A stretch of DNA of 48,952 nucleotides from the NCBI RefSeq assembly GCF_000576595.1, contig NZ_AWSA01000037.1, forward strand, positions 1 to 48,952. The letters run 5' to 3'. The notes below the pieces were generated by a model. The model did no database searches and had not been told where the DNA came from. It worked only from the letters and a program-made list of their open reading frames with translations. Position numbers and translations under genes: made by a program. Below, in pieces: positions 35,335 through 43,842 of this stretch. The stretch comes from Intrasporangium oryzae NRRL B-24470 (GTDB lineage: Bacteria > Actinomycetota > Actinomycetes > Actinomycetales > Dermatophilaceae). Every line of letters begins with the position of its first letter. The first letter of the stretch is position 1.

Positions 35335-36897
35335 TCAGCCCCGAAGGACGTCCTCGTCCTCGGAGCGGAGCTGCTGGCGCAGCTCGCGCTTGAGGACCTT
35401 CCCGTAGTTGCTCGTCGGCAACGCGTCGACGAAGCGGTAGTCCTTGGGCCGCTTGTACCGGGCGATGTGGTCGAGGCAGGTCCGGTCGAGCTCGTCGACC
35501 GACGGGGGCGGGGCGCCCTCCGTGGCGACGACGAAGGCGACCACGGACTCGCCCCACTCCGGGTCGGGGTGGCCCACGACGGCGACGGCGCGGACACCCG
35601 GATGACGCAGCAGGGCCTCCTCGACCTCACGCGGGTAGATGTTCATCCCGCCGCTGATGATGAGGTCCTTCGAGCGGTCGCGCAGGGTGAGGTAGCCGTC
35701 GGCGTCGAAGCTGCCGATGTCGCCGGTGTGCAGCCAGCCGCCCCGCAGTGTCTCGGCAGTCGCCTCCGCCTGCTTCCAGTAGCCGGACATGACGACGTCG
35801 CCGCGGACGACGACCTCGCCCGTCTCCCCGAGGGGCACCTCGCGGTCGTCGAGGTCGACGACGCGCACCTCGACGTCGGTGCGGGGAAAGCCCACGCTCT
35901 GCATCCGCTCTCGCCAGCGCGGGTGGTCGGTGTCGGCGTGGTCGGCCTTGGACAGCGCGGCGATCGTCATGGGCGTCTCGCCCTGCCCATAGATCTGGGC
36001 GAGCCGGGGGCCGAAGGCCGAGAGCGCGGTCTCGAGGTCGGCGAGGTACATCGGGGCGCCGCCGTAGATGATCGTCTTGAGGTGGGACGGAGCAGCCGCG
36101 ACGACGGCCGGGTGCTCGGCCAGCCGCTTGACCGTCGTCGGAGCGGCGAAGAAGGACATGCCCGGCCAGTGCCGCAGCAGTGCGGCGATCTCGTCGCCGT
36201 CGACCCCGCCCGACGCGGGCACGACGCTCACGGCACCCCTGGCGACGTGGGGCACGCCGTAGAGACCGGCGCCGTGGGAGAGCGGCGAGACGTGGAGGAC
36301 GGAGTCCTGCGGCGTCACGGGGTCGATGTCGGCGAAGTAGCTGAGCGAGGCCATGAGCAGGTTGCGCGCCGTGAGCGTCGCACCCTTGGGCCGGCCGGTG
36401 GTGCCGCTCGTGTAGAAGAGCCAGGCCGGGTCGTCCGGCGCCATGTCGGCGAGCGGCGCCGACGCGGCGGACGTGACCGACGCGAGGCGGCTCCACCTCT
36501 CCCCCGGAGCCACGACCACCTCCCGCAGCGAGTCGACGGTGCCGAGCAGCGACTCGATGTCCGAGGCGTGCTCCTCGTCGGCGATCGCGACGCTCGTGGC
36601 GCTGTGCTCGAGGACGTACGCGAACTCGTCGCGGTGGAGGCGGGCGTTGACCGGCACGGCGACCAGCCCGGCGTGCCAGACGGCATAGAGCGCCTCGAGG
36701 TACTCGGGACGGTTTCGCATGACGATCGCGACCCGGTCCCCGGGCGTGAGGCCGAGCGGCCCGAGCAGGCCGCCCGCCAGGGCGGCCGTGCGCGCCGCCC
36801 ACGCAGCCCACGTCGCGTGGACCCGCTCACCCTCGGCCAGCGCGGGGGCGTCGGGCCGGCGGCGTCCTTGGCGTTCGACCCACACGGCGGGGTTCAT
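35335..36897 (-). CDS. AMP-dependent acyl-CoA synthetase/ligase
   Basis: A 520-residue adenylate-forming enzyme of the long-chain acyl-CoA ligase type. The P-loop-like core WLFYTSGTTGRPKGATLT, the acceptor motif YGQGETPM, GGWLHTGDIGSFDADGYLTL and the hinge DRSKDLIISGGMNIYPREVE are all present, and the C-terminal catalytic lysine lies in NYGKVLKRELR. It activates a carboxylic acid to acyl-AMP and then acyl-CoA; the acid cannot be predicted. The ATG at 36897 has a GGAGGG site. It is divergent from an F420-type oxidoreductase gene, and the two share a mirrored promoter element. Confidence 0.9.
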   Translation of the reverse strand: MNPAVWVERQGRRRPDAPALAEGERVHATWAAWAARTAALAGGLLGPLGLTPGDRVAIVMRNRPEYLEALYAVWHAGLVAVPVNARLHRDEFAYVLEHSATSVAIADEEHASDIESLLGTVDSLREVVVAPGERWSRLASVTSAASAPLADMAPDDPAWLFYTSGTTGRPKGATLTARNLLMASLSYFADIDPVTPQDSVLHVSPLSHGAGLYGVPHVARGAVSVVPASGGVDGDEIAALLRHWPGMSFFAAPTTVKRLAEHPAVVAAAPSHLKTIIYGGAPMYLADLETALSAFGPRLAQIYGQGETPMTIAALSKADHADTDHPRWRERMQSVGFPRTDVEVRVVDLDDREVPLGETGEVVVRGDVVMSGYWKQAEATAETLRGGWLHTGDIGSFDADGYLTLRDRSKDLIISGGMNIYPREVEEALLRHPGVRAVAVVGHPDPEWGESVVAFVVATEGAPPPSVDELDRTCLDHIARYKRPKDYRFVDALPTSNYGKVLKRELRQQLRSEDEDVLRG

Positions 36898-36958
36898 CTG
36901 CCCTCCAAACGTCGACGGTGACGGCGAGGTGGCGACGGCGCAGGCACCGCAGCACCGG

Positions 36959-37042
36959 GCCCATCGTAGGTCGGCTCCGACCAGAGCGGTACGGGTCCGC
37001 GGCGGTCCCGGCGCGGCCGGTGGGGGCCGACCTACGATGGGC
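36959..37042. promoter_or_regulatory. mirrored 17-bp element in a divergent promoter region
   Basis: GCCCATCGTAGGTCGGC (36959-36975) and its exact reverse complement GCCGACCTACGATGGGC (37026-37042) flank 50 bp between the divergent ligase and PPOX genes. Each copy carries TACGAT, a good -10 hexamer, oriented toward its own gene 35-65 bases away. The pair may be duplicated promoters, two sites for one regulator, or both. Confidence 0.6.
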
Positions 37043-37078
37043 GTGACGGATGCCGGGTGCCGCCCACCAGGAGGAAGC

Positions 37079-37525
37079 ATGAGGCTCGACCCCGAGGTGG
37101 CGAGGGCTCGGCTGGCGGCGCACGACCACGGCGTGCTGTGCACGATCCACGCGGTTCGCGGCGTCGATGCGGTGCCCGTCGTCTTCGTCGTGGACGACGA
37201 CGGCTTCGTCGGCATCCCCGTCGACGTCGTGAAGCCGAAGGCGTCCACCCGGCTGCAGCGCGAGCGCAACCTCGAGGCCGACCCCCGGGCGACCCTGCTC
37301 GTCGAGCACTGGGACCCGCGGGACTGGTCCCGGCTGTGGTGGGTGCGCGCCGGGCTGCGCTACGAGCCCGCTCCGCCGCCAGGCCGGGAGGCGAGCCTCG
37401 CGGCACTCCTCGCGCGGCGCTTCACGCAGTACCGCGACGAGCCGTTCGTACGCGTCCTCGTGCTCCGTGTCGCGGCTGTCACCGGCTGGGCGGCTCGCGA
37501 CTCGGGCACCCCCGACCACCCCTGA
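37079..37525 (+). CDS. PPOX-class F420-dependent oxidoreductase (TIGR03668-like)
   Basis: A 148-residue split-barrel protein of the pyridoxamine-phosphate-oxidase-like family. The strands AVPVVFVVDDDGFVGIPVDV, KASTRLQRERNLEADPRATL and EHWDPRDWSRLWWVRAGL match the actinobacterial F420-binding group often annotated TIGR03668. The substrate of this group is unknown. The ATG at 37079 follows CAGGAGGAAGC, an excellent site. It converges, 18 bases apart, with an LLM-class F420-type oxidoreductase gene, which strengthens an F420 link. Confidence 0.82.
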   Translation: MRLDPEVARARLAAHDHGVLCTIHAVRGVDAVPVVFVVDDDGFVGIPVDVVKPKASTRLQRERNLEADPRATLLVEHWDPRDWSRLWWVRAGLRYEPAPPPGREASLAALLARRFTQYRDEPFVRVLVLRVAAVTGWAARDSGTPDHP

Positions 37526-37543
37526 CCGCCGCCCAACCCTGCG

Positions 37544-38482
37544 CTACCGGCCCCAGTGCGCCGGGGCGAAGGCGTCGAGGACGTCCTCGGCATACGCGAG
37601 CGCCTCCCCGGGGTCGACGCTCGGGAAGCCGACCCGAGGCGAGAGGTTGAGGTCGAAGAACACCTCGGTGACACCCTGGGCGCCCAGCGCGTCGAGGTCC
37701 GCCAGCACCTGCTCGCGCGTGCCGTGAAACGGGCGGCGCTGCCCTGCAGGCTCGTCCGCGGTGAGGTCGACGACGCCGCGCACGACGATGCGAACGGCCC
37801 CCGGGTCACGCCCGGCCTCGCGCGCTCCGTCGCGCACGGTCTCGACACACGCGCCGATCCGGGTCAGGTCCTGCTGGCTGCTGCCGATCCATCCCTGGGC
37901 GAGCCGGCCCGCACGGCGCAGCGCGGGCGCGGCAGACCCGCCGAGGAGCACCGGAGGGTGCGGTCGCTGCAGCGGGGCGGGGCCGACGTGCGACCGCGGC
38001 ACGGTGAAGAACTCGCCGGCGAACTCCACCGGGTCCTGCGTCCACAGCGCCACCAGGCAGTGCAAGTACTCCTCGAAGCGCGCACCCCGCCGCTCGAAGG
38101 GCACGCCGGCAGCGGCATACTCCTGCGTCAACCAGCCCATCCCGAGACCGACGGTGAGCCGACCGCCGGTCACGACGTCGAGGGACGCCATCGCCTTCGC
38201 GAGGAGCGCGGGCGCGGTGAACGGTGCACAGATGGTCGCCGTCCCCAGCCCGATCCGCTCGGTGTGCCCGGCGACGTACGCGAGCGCCACGACGGGGTCG
38301 AGCACGGCCCGGTGCGACGGCTCGAGGCCGCCGTCGACCGGGAAGAGGACGCGCTGGAAGGTCCACAGGGACGCGTACCCGAGCGCCTCGGCGCGACGGG
38401 CGACGTGGCGCATCGTGTCCGGCGTCGCCCAGGGTCCCGACACCGGCAGCCCGAACCCGAGCAGGGGCCGCTCACCCGTCAC
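37544..38482 (-). CDS. LLM-class F420-dependent oxidoreductase
   Basis: A 312-residue luciferase-like TIM barrel (TIGR03619-like). Typical segments: GFGLPVSGPWATPDTMRHVA, ALGYASLWTFQRVL, ERIGLGTATICAPFTAPALL, VTGGRLTVGLGMGWLTQEYA and PPVLLGGSAAPALRRAGRLA. Such proteins use reduced F420 (or FMN) to act on varied substrates. The start is a GTG at 38482 with a weak site. No partner gene reveals the substrate. Confidence 0.85.
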   Translation of the reverse strand: MTGERPLLGFGLPVSGPWATPDTMRHVARRAEALGYASLWTFQRVLFPVDGGLEPSHRAVLDPVVALAYVAGHTERIGLGTATICAPFTAPALLAKAMASLDVVTGGRLTVGLGMGWLTQEYAAAGVPFERRGARFEEYLHCLVALWTQDPVEFAGEFFTVPRSHVGPAPLQRPHPPVLLGGSAAPALRRAGRLAQGWIGSSQQDLTRIGACVETVRDGAREAGRDPGAVRIVVRGVVDLTADEPAGQRRPFHGTREQVLADLDALGAQGVTEVFFDLNLSPRVGFPSVDPGEALAYAEDVLDAFAPAHWGR

Positions 38483-38680
38483 GGGACACCACTCTGCCAG
38501 CCCCGTGGGGGCGCTGCGACCGTATGCCGCTCAGCCCGGCGGGCGGGACCGGCGCGGTCTGCCCGCTCACGCCACCGCAATTGCGTTGCCGCCCGGTTCC
38601 CGAGCGCTTTAGCGTGGTCACTCCTCGTCGCGCACGAAGGTCCGGGTCCGCGGCGGCTCGGCGGCAGATCGGAGAGCCTG

Positions 38681-39394
38681 ATGACGTCCATCCTGGTCGC
38701 CCTCTGTATCGACGGGAAGGATCCCCACGGGCTCGCGCGTTTCTGGGGCGGCGTCCTGGACTGGCCGGTCGCCGACGACGGCCGGGGGATCTGGCCGAGC
38801 GGCGGCACCGGGTTCGGCATCCGGTTCAACGCGACGACTGAGCCGAAGACCGGCCCGAACCGAATGCATCTGCACCTGACGAGCACGTCTCTCGACGACC
38901 AGCGGTCGACGGTGGAGCGCGCACTCGAGCTCGGCGGCCGGCACCTCGATGTCGGGCAGCTACCGGAGGAGGAGCACGTCGTGCTCGCCGACCCGGAGGG
39001 CAACGAGCTCTGCGTGATCGAGCCGGGCAACCGCTTCCTCGCGGGCTGCGGCTTCCTCGGAGAGGTGGCCTGCGACGGGACGCGCGCGGTCGGGCACTTC
39101 TGGAGCGAGGCGCTCGGCTGGCCGCTCGTCTGGGACGAGGGCGAGGAGACCGCGATCCAGTCGCCGGCCGGCGGGACCAAGATCGCCTGGGGCGGTCCGC
39201 CGCTGCCGCCCAAGACGGGGAAGAACCGGCTGCACTTCGACCTGGCCCCATCGGTCGCCGACGACCTGAGGGCCGAGGTCGACCGCCTCCTCTCCCTCGG
39301 GGCGACCCGCGTCGCCAGCGGCCCGGGGACCGAAGGCGCCGTGGCGCTGGCCGACCCCGACGGCAACGAGTTCTGCGTGCTGCCCGCTCGATGA
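38681..39394 (+). CDS. two-domain VOC (glyoxalase/bleomycin-resistance) family protein
   Basis: A 237-residue protein with two vicinal-oxygen-chelate modules. The first covers about 1-115 (VALCIDGKDPHGLARFWGGV, ending VLADPEGNELCVIE) and the second about 120-237 (GTRAVGHFWSEALGWPLVWD, ending ALADPDGNEFCVLPAR). The repeated ADP-(E/D)-GNE-(L/F)-CV ending is diagnostic of this actinobacterial glyoxalase-like group. A GGAGAG site precedes the ATG at 38681. Metal-ligand histidines of true glyoxalases are only partly conserved, so an enzymatic role is not certain. Confidence 0.82.
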   Translation: MTSILVALCIDGKDPHGLARFWGGVLDWPVADDGRGIWPSGGTGFGIRFNATTEPKTGPNRMHLHLTSTSLDDQRSTVERALELGGRHLDVGQLPEEEHVVLADPEGNELCVIEPGNRFLAGCGFLGEVACDGTRAVGHFWSEALGWPLVWDEGEETAIQSPAGGTKIAWGGPPLPPKTGKNRLHFDLAPSVADDLRAEVDRLLSLGATRVASGPGTEGAVALADPDGNEFCVLPAR

Positions 39395-39439
39395 CCCTCG
39401 ATCTGCGTGGCGTGCGGGTGGACGCGGGCATCGAATGCG

Positions 39440-39889
39440 TCAGCCGATGAGGCCGTCCCACGACCAGTGCGGGATGGTCAGCCCGGCAGGCACGTCGGCG
39501 GCGGAGTCGTGGTAGCGCGACATCGTCGTCCTCGTTGCCCACGCGAAGTAGTCGCGCAGGACCGCCCTGACCGGGTCGTCCTCGAAGAGAGCCACGTCCG
39601 TTAGGGCCTGGTCGAAGCACGCGATCGCGCGCCGGTCCATCTCCTCGTGCGGGCCGTTGCCACTGTGCGTTCGGACCACCGAGCTCTCGTCGCCGTACCT
39701 GTCGGAGTACGTCGTCGGGCCCCCGAGGGCCTCGGACCGGTAGGCGGCGAGCCGCTCGATGTGGTCAGGGCGAAGGCCGTGGCTGAACGCGTGGCTCACC
39801 ACCTCGTCGGCCATGACCCGCTCGTGCCACGCGCGTGCCAGGCGGACGAGCCCCTCGTGGCCGCCAGCGGCCTCGTACACCGACTGCAT
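39440..39889 (-). CDS. truncated hemoglobin (group II-like globin)
   Basis: A 149-residue globin of the truncated family. The start SVYEAAGGHEGLVRLARAWH matches the A/B helices, followed by ALGGPTTYSDRYGDESSVVR and THSGNGPHEEMDRRAIACFD around the heme proximal side. The C-terminus is longer than usual, with a tryptophan-containing end (IPHWSWDGLIG). Such proteins bind O2 or NO. Ribosome-binding support for the ATG at 39889 is weak, but the family start fits. It converges with the VOC gene 45 bp away. Confidence 0.82.
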   Translation of the reverse strand: MQSVYEAAGGHEGLVRLARAWHERVMADEVVSHAFSHGLRPDHIERLAAYRSEALGGPTTYSDRYGDESSVVRTHSGNGPHEEMDRRAIACFDQALTDVALFEDDPVRAVLRDYFAWATRTTMSRYHDSAADVPAGLTIPHWSWDGLIG

Positions 39890-40094
39890 CTCCCGAGGAT
39901 GGCAGACCGCACCGACGTCGCGCAGCCGGACGGCGCCGGGCAGGTGACGGGGGGCTCAGCGGCATAAGTCGACGTCTCCCGCACCCCATGGACCCCGCGC
40001 GTATCACCCTCGGAGAGTGAGGCTCGAGCAGAGGGGCCCTTCCTAGCATCGGCGTACGCCGTCCCCGGCCACCCATGGGAGAGGAACCGACCGC

Positions 40095-41060
40095 ATGAGC
40101 CTCCTGGTGAACGTCGACAACTTCGTCCGAGCCGAGACGGCCCGGATGCTGACCGACATCCAGCGCGATGCCGGGGGCGTCAACCGGCTCCGTCACAGTC
40201 GCGAGCCTGCACCCATCGACGACCAGACCGTCATCCGGCTCAACCGCGACACCCTCTACAGCTTCACCGTCGTCGACCTGACGACGCCCGCGGAGCTCGT
40301 GCTGCCACCGACCGACGGCCGGTACCTGTCGGCGATGATCGTGAACGAGGACCACCACGTGCCGCAGGTCCTCCATGGCCCCGGCTCCTTCCGGCTCACC
40401 GCGGAGGAGGCCGGCTCGGCGCACGTGCTCGTCGCCGTCCGCGTGCTCGTCGACCCGAACGACCCCGCCGACCTGGCACAGGCGGCCGCCATCCAGGACG
40501 GCATCACGCTCACCGCGTCGTCGAACGAGCCGTTCCAGGGCCCCGACTACGACCCGACCTCGCTCGACGAGACGCGCGCGGCGCTGCTGTCGCTGGCTCG
40601 CAACCTCACCGGGTTCGACCGGATGTTCGGCTCGGCCGACGAGGTCGAGCCGGTGCGCCACCTCATCGGCACGGCGGCCGGCTGGGGAGGCCTGCCGACC
40701 AGCGAGGCCGCCTATCTCGGGGTCGACCCCAAGGTCGGCCCCGGGAGCTACGAGCTGACCTTCCGCGACGTCCCGGTCGACGCGTTCTGGTCGGTCAGCG
40801 TGTACAACGCCGCCGGGTTCTTCGAGCCGAACGCCTCCGGCCGCTACACGCTCAACAGCGTCACGGCCGTGCGCGACGCCGACGGATCGGTCACCGTCCG
40901 TTTCGTGCCCGACGACTCCGTCACCGGGCCGAACACGATCCCGGTGCCCGGGGAGGGCTGGAACTACCTGGTGCGGCTGTACCGGCCACGGCCGGAGGTG
41001 CTCGACGGCTCGTGGACCACGCCCTCGATCACGAAGTCCGTTGCGGGTCAACCCGACTGA
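40095..41060 (+). CDS. DUF1254/DUF1214-domain protein
   Basis: A 321-residue protein without a signal peptide. The N-terminal half has the DUF1254 pattern (TVIRLNRDTLYSFTVVDLTT, YLSAMIVNEDHHVPQVLHGP) and the C-terminal half the DUF1214 pattern (DAFWSVSVYNAAGFFEPNAS, YTLNSVTAVRDADGSVTVRF). These domains occur together widely, but their biochemical role is unknown. The ATG at 40095 follows GAGAGGAACC. It stands alone on its strand, with 200 bp of gene-free sequence before it. Confidence 0.8.
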   Translation: MSLLVNVDNFVRAETARMLTDIQRDAGGVNRLRHSREPAPIDDQTVIRLNRDTLYSFTVVDLTTPAELVLPPTDGRYLSAMIVNEDHHVPQVLHGPGSFRLTAEEAGSAHVLVAVRVLVDPNDPADLAQAAAIQDGITLTASSNEPFQGPDYDPTSLDETRAALLSLARNLTGFDRMFGSADEVEPVRHLIGTAAGWGGLPTSEAAYLGVDPKVGPGSYELTFRDVPVDAFWSVSVYNAAGFFEPNASGRYTLNSVTAVRDADGSVTVRFVPDDSVTGPNTIPVPGEGWNYLVRLYRPRPEVLDGSWTTPSITKSVAGQPD

Positions 41061-41242
41061 GCGCCTCGGCGGACGCTGTCGAGCACGCGGAGCTCGGCGA
41101 GCGTCCACTCGCCGAACGTCATACGCGTCGTCAGGTCGTATGCCGGTTCCAGCAGCATGGTCGGTGGGCGGCGCACCAAAGGGGGACCTTGGGCCTGCCT
41201 GCCGTGAATTGGATGGGAGCAGGCTGGGTGCTGGAGGCAACC

Positions 41243-41926
41243 ATGAGAACAGCGACGAGGTCCCGATCCGTTCGACTGCGCGTCCTCGCGCTCGCCGTTG
41301 CTGCCGTCGGCCTCACGGGGGCTTGCGGCTTCGGGTCGACCGGTGGCGTCGTGGTCGGTTCGGGCGCGGTGACCTCGGAGACCCGCAGCGTGGCCGCCTT
41401 CACCGAGGTGCAGGCCAACGCCGGCATCCAGCTCGAGGTCGCCAGCGGCCCGCGCCACGTCGAGGTCACCGCGCAGCCCAACATCATCGACATCACGACG
41501 ACCGAGGTGTCGGGATCGCGCCTCACGGTCGACACGACGAGCGGCTACGTGACTCCGAGCGGCCTCGTCGTGAAGGTCACCGCTCCGGGTCTCACCGGCA
41601 TCGAGCTGACGGGTGGCGCCAGCGCGTCGGGCTCGGCCGGGACCTCGAAGGACTTCACGGTCCAGATGTCCGGAGGCGCACGCGCGACGCTGTCGGGGTC
41701 CACAGGCACCCTCGACCTGAAGGCCAGTGGTGGGGCGATCCCCAACCTGGGCGAGCTGCGCGCCACGAACGCCACCGTCGATCTCAGCGGCGGCGTGGTG
41801 GCAACCCTCACCGTGAGCGACTCCCTCACAGGCACGGCCTCGGGTGGCGTCGTGCTCACGTTGACGACCCCGCCGAAGAGCTCCCAGGTCGAGACATCGG
41901 GCGGCGCCGTCGTGCGCAACCCCTGA
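41243..41926 (+). CDS. GIN/DUF2807-domain surface lipoprotein
   Basis: A 227-residue lipoprotein. The N-terminus has arginines, a hydrophobic stretch and the lipobox LTGAC (lipidated cysteine about residue 28). The rest is a regular right-handed beta-solenoid-like domain (head GIN, DUF2807) with repeating Gly/Ser/Thr strands, such as FTEVQANAGIQLEVASG, LTGIELTGGASASGSAGTS and TVQMSGGARATLSGSTGTLD. The domain is found in putative adhesins and cell-surface proteins. A GGAGG site precedes the ATG at 41243. The 180-bp gap before it contains a GTATGCCG octamer at 41138. Confidence 0.8.
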   Translation: MRTATRSRSVRLRVLALAVAAVGLTGACGFGSTGGVVVGSGAVTSETRSVAAFTEVQANAGIQLEVASGPRHVEVTAQPNIIDITTTEVSGSRLTVDTTSGYVTPSGLVVKVTAPGLTGIELTGGASASGSAGTSKDFTVQMSGGARATLSGSTGTLDLKASGGAIPNLGELRATNATVDLSGGVVATLTVSDSLTGTASGGVVLTLTTPPKSSQVETSGGAVVRNP

Positions 41927-41980
41927 CGCGCGCCGAAGCTCCCGTTCAAGGTTCTTGGCGCCGCCCGACGATGGAGGGGA

Positions 41981-42008
41981 CACGGGCCCCGCATGTCCGG
42001 GGCCCGTG
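41981..42008. terminator. hairpin terminator between convergent genes
   Basis: An 11-bp stem CACGGGCCCCG/CGGGGCCCGTG with a 6-base loop lies 54 bases after the GIN-domain gene and 8 bases after the end of the aldehyde dehydrogenase pseudogene on the other strand. Confidence 0.7.
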
Positions 42009-42016
42009 CCTGCCCG

Positions 42017-43363
42017 CTACCTCAAGACGCGGATGAGCTTCTTGTTGACGAACTCGTCGATGCCGTACCGACCCAGCTCACGGCCGAAGCCGGAACGCTT
42101 GATGCCGCCGAACGGCAGCTCCGCCCCGTCGAGCAGAACGCCGTTGACGAAGACCATGCCAGCCTCGATCTTGTCGGCCACGCGCTCCGCCTGCTCCCGG
42201 TCGGTGGTGAACACGTAGGAGCCGAGGCCGAACGGGATGTCGTTGGCGATCTGCACCGCCTCCTCCTCCGAGGCGGCCTTGAAGACCATGGCGACCGGGC
42301 CGAAGAGCTCCTGCTGGTAGACGTCGTTGTCGGGGGTGACGCCGGTCAGGACACCCGTCGGGAAGAATGCGCCGTTGCGTTCGCCCGCGGACTCGAGGTG
42401 GGCGCCCTGATCGACGGCCGCGTCGACCTGCTGCTGGAGCCGGTCGGCCGCAGCGACCGAGGACAGGGGGCTGATGCCCTCAGCGCCGGCCTTGACGGCC
42501 GCGGTGAACTTCTCGACAAACGGGGCATAGAGGTCCTCCGTGACGATGAACCGCTTGGCTGCGTTGCAGGCCTGGCCGGTGTTGTCGAGGCGGGCCTTGA
42601 CTGCGGCGTCGACGGTCGAGTCGAGGTCGTCGGTCGAGAGCAGGATGAACGGGTCGGAGCCACCCAGCTCGAGGACGACCTTCTTGAGGTTGCGGCCGGC
42701 GATCTCGGCGACGGCGGCACCCGCCCGCTCCGACCCAGTCAGCGAGACGCCGTGCACGCGCGGGTCCTCGATGACCGTCGCGACCTACTCGTTCGTGGCG
42801 TACACGTTGACGTAGGCCCCGGGCGGGAAGCCCGCGTCGACGAAGATCTGCATGATCGCGGCAGCAGACTCGGGGCACTGGGGCGCGTGCTTGAGGATGA
42901 TCGTGTTGCCGATGCACAGGTTCGGTCCGGCGAACCGGGCGACCTGGTAGTAGGGGAAGTTCCACGGCATGATCCCCAGCAGGACGCCGTAGGGCGACCG
43001 GCGAATCAGAGCCGAGCCGTCGCCATCAAGCAGCTCGATCGGCTCGTCCGCGAGGAGCTTCTCGGCGTTGTCCGCGTAGTACTCGTAGATCGCCGCGCTG
43101 AACTCCACCTCACCGACCGCGTCCTCGAGCGGCTTGCCCATCTCGCGCACGATGATGGCGCCGAGCTCGTCCTTGCGCTCGGTGTGCAGCTCGGCAACCC
43201 GTCTCACCAGGGCGGCACGTTCGGCAACCGTCGTCCTTCGCGCCCAACCCTTGCTGGCGGCCGCGGCGGCCGCGATGGCCGCCTCGATCTCGGCGTCCGT
43301 GGCGGTGGGAAACTGCTGGACGACCTCGCCGGTGGCCGGGTCGGTGACCGCGTAGAGGCTCAC
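42017..43363 (-). pseudogene. succinate-semialdehyde-type aldehyde dehydrogenase broken by one in-frame amber codon
   Basis: The frame codes for about 448 residues of an NAD(P) aldehyde dehydrogenase of the GabD/SSADH type, from a GTG at 43363 (AAGGAG site 6 bases upstream). The single defect is a TAG at 42787-42785 after VYATNE; reading continues in the same frame with VATVIEDPRVHGVSLTGSER, so the likely ancestral codon is CAG (Gln). Motifs on both sides are intact: PWNFPYYQVARF, catalytic glutamate LELGGSDPF and catalytic cysteine NTGQACNAAKRF. The break removes the catalytic half from the first product. A recent nonsense mutation or a sequencing error fits best. Confidence 0.9.
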
Positions 43364-43742
43364 GTTGTTCTCCTTGTCTCTGCAGATGATCGCTGGCTTC
43401 ACGCTGCTCCCCAGAGTTCTCGCTCGTCAACGGGCCCGTCCACTGCGTCAAGGGTGATCCTGATCATGCAGAAAACACAGCGCATTCCGTCTCGACCCCC
43501 CGCTCGAGACTCAAGGGGGACCACCGAACTCTCACCCACGCCTGACACGAGCCTCCCGCTCTGCGTGTTTGCCTGCTTTGCTCCCGGACCCGCGTCCCCA
43601 TACTCATCCAATGAGACTTCACATGGCGGTGGCGGTGGGAACCGTCGGCCTCCGCTTCGCTCCGGCCTCCTCCCAAATCCCGCAGCGTCCAACAAAATGA
43701 AGCAGGACCCCGACGAAAAGCGTGTCGGGGTCCTGCTTCATT
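43364..43742. other. gap between aldehyde dehydrogenase pseudogene and tRNA-Ser
   Basis: No protein gene is credible in these 380 bases. Held here are the tRNA terminator (43695-43743), a 17-bp copy of the tRNA 3' end (43624-43640), and a small inverted repeat TGATC-CT-GATCA at 43455-43466 that could be an operator for the dehydrogenase. The segment 43470-43620 is somewhat richer in A and T than its surroundings. Confidence 0.5.
43624..43640 (-). repeat. 17-bp direct repeat of the tRNA-Ser 3' end
   Basis: TGGCGGTGGCGGTGGGA at 43624-43640 is identical to 43743-43759, the terminal 17 bases of tRNA-Ser including CCA. It lies 103 bases beyond the tRNA terminus, in the same orientation. Such copies of tRNA ends mark integration sites or old recombination, but no integrase is nearby. 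Confidence 0.6.
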
Positions 43743-43743
43743 T
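43695..43743 (-). terminator. intrinsic terminator of tRNA-Ser
   Basis: A perfect 20-bp stem (arms 43695-43714 and 43724-43743, 9-base loop) begins at the CCA end of the tRNA and is followed on the minus strand by TTGTTGG after the A/T end of the stem. It is among the strongest terminators in the window. Confidence 0.88.
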
Positions 43744-43832
43744 GGCGGTGGCGGTGGGATTTGAACCCACGGTGGAGTTACCCCCACACACGCTTTCGAG
43801 GCGTGCTCCTTTGGCCGCTCGGACACGCCACC
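43743..43832 (-). tRNA. tRNA-Ser(CGA)
   Basis: A class II tRNA of 90 bases including an encoded CCA. The acceptor stem is GGTGGCG/CGCCACC with discriminator G. The anticodon loop CTCGAAA gives anticodon CGA, reading UCG. A long variable arm (GTGGGGGTAACTCCAC) and the T-arm GTGGG-TTCAAAT-CCCAC are clear. The gene ends 10 bases before the tadA stop on the same strand, so tadA may be cotranscribed into it. Confidence 0.95.
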
Positions 43833-43842
43833 GGGAGGTACG

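Noticed and set aside
42757-42785. A frameshift splitting the aldehyde dehydrogenase into two genes
   Set aside because: The two parts are in the same frame; the coordinate difference is a multiple of three and only a TAG separates them, so it is a nonsense change.
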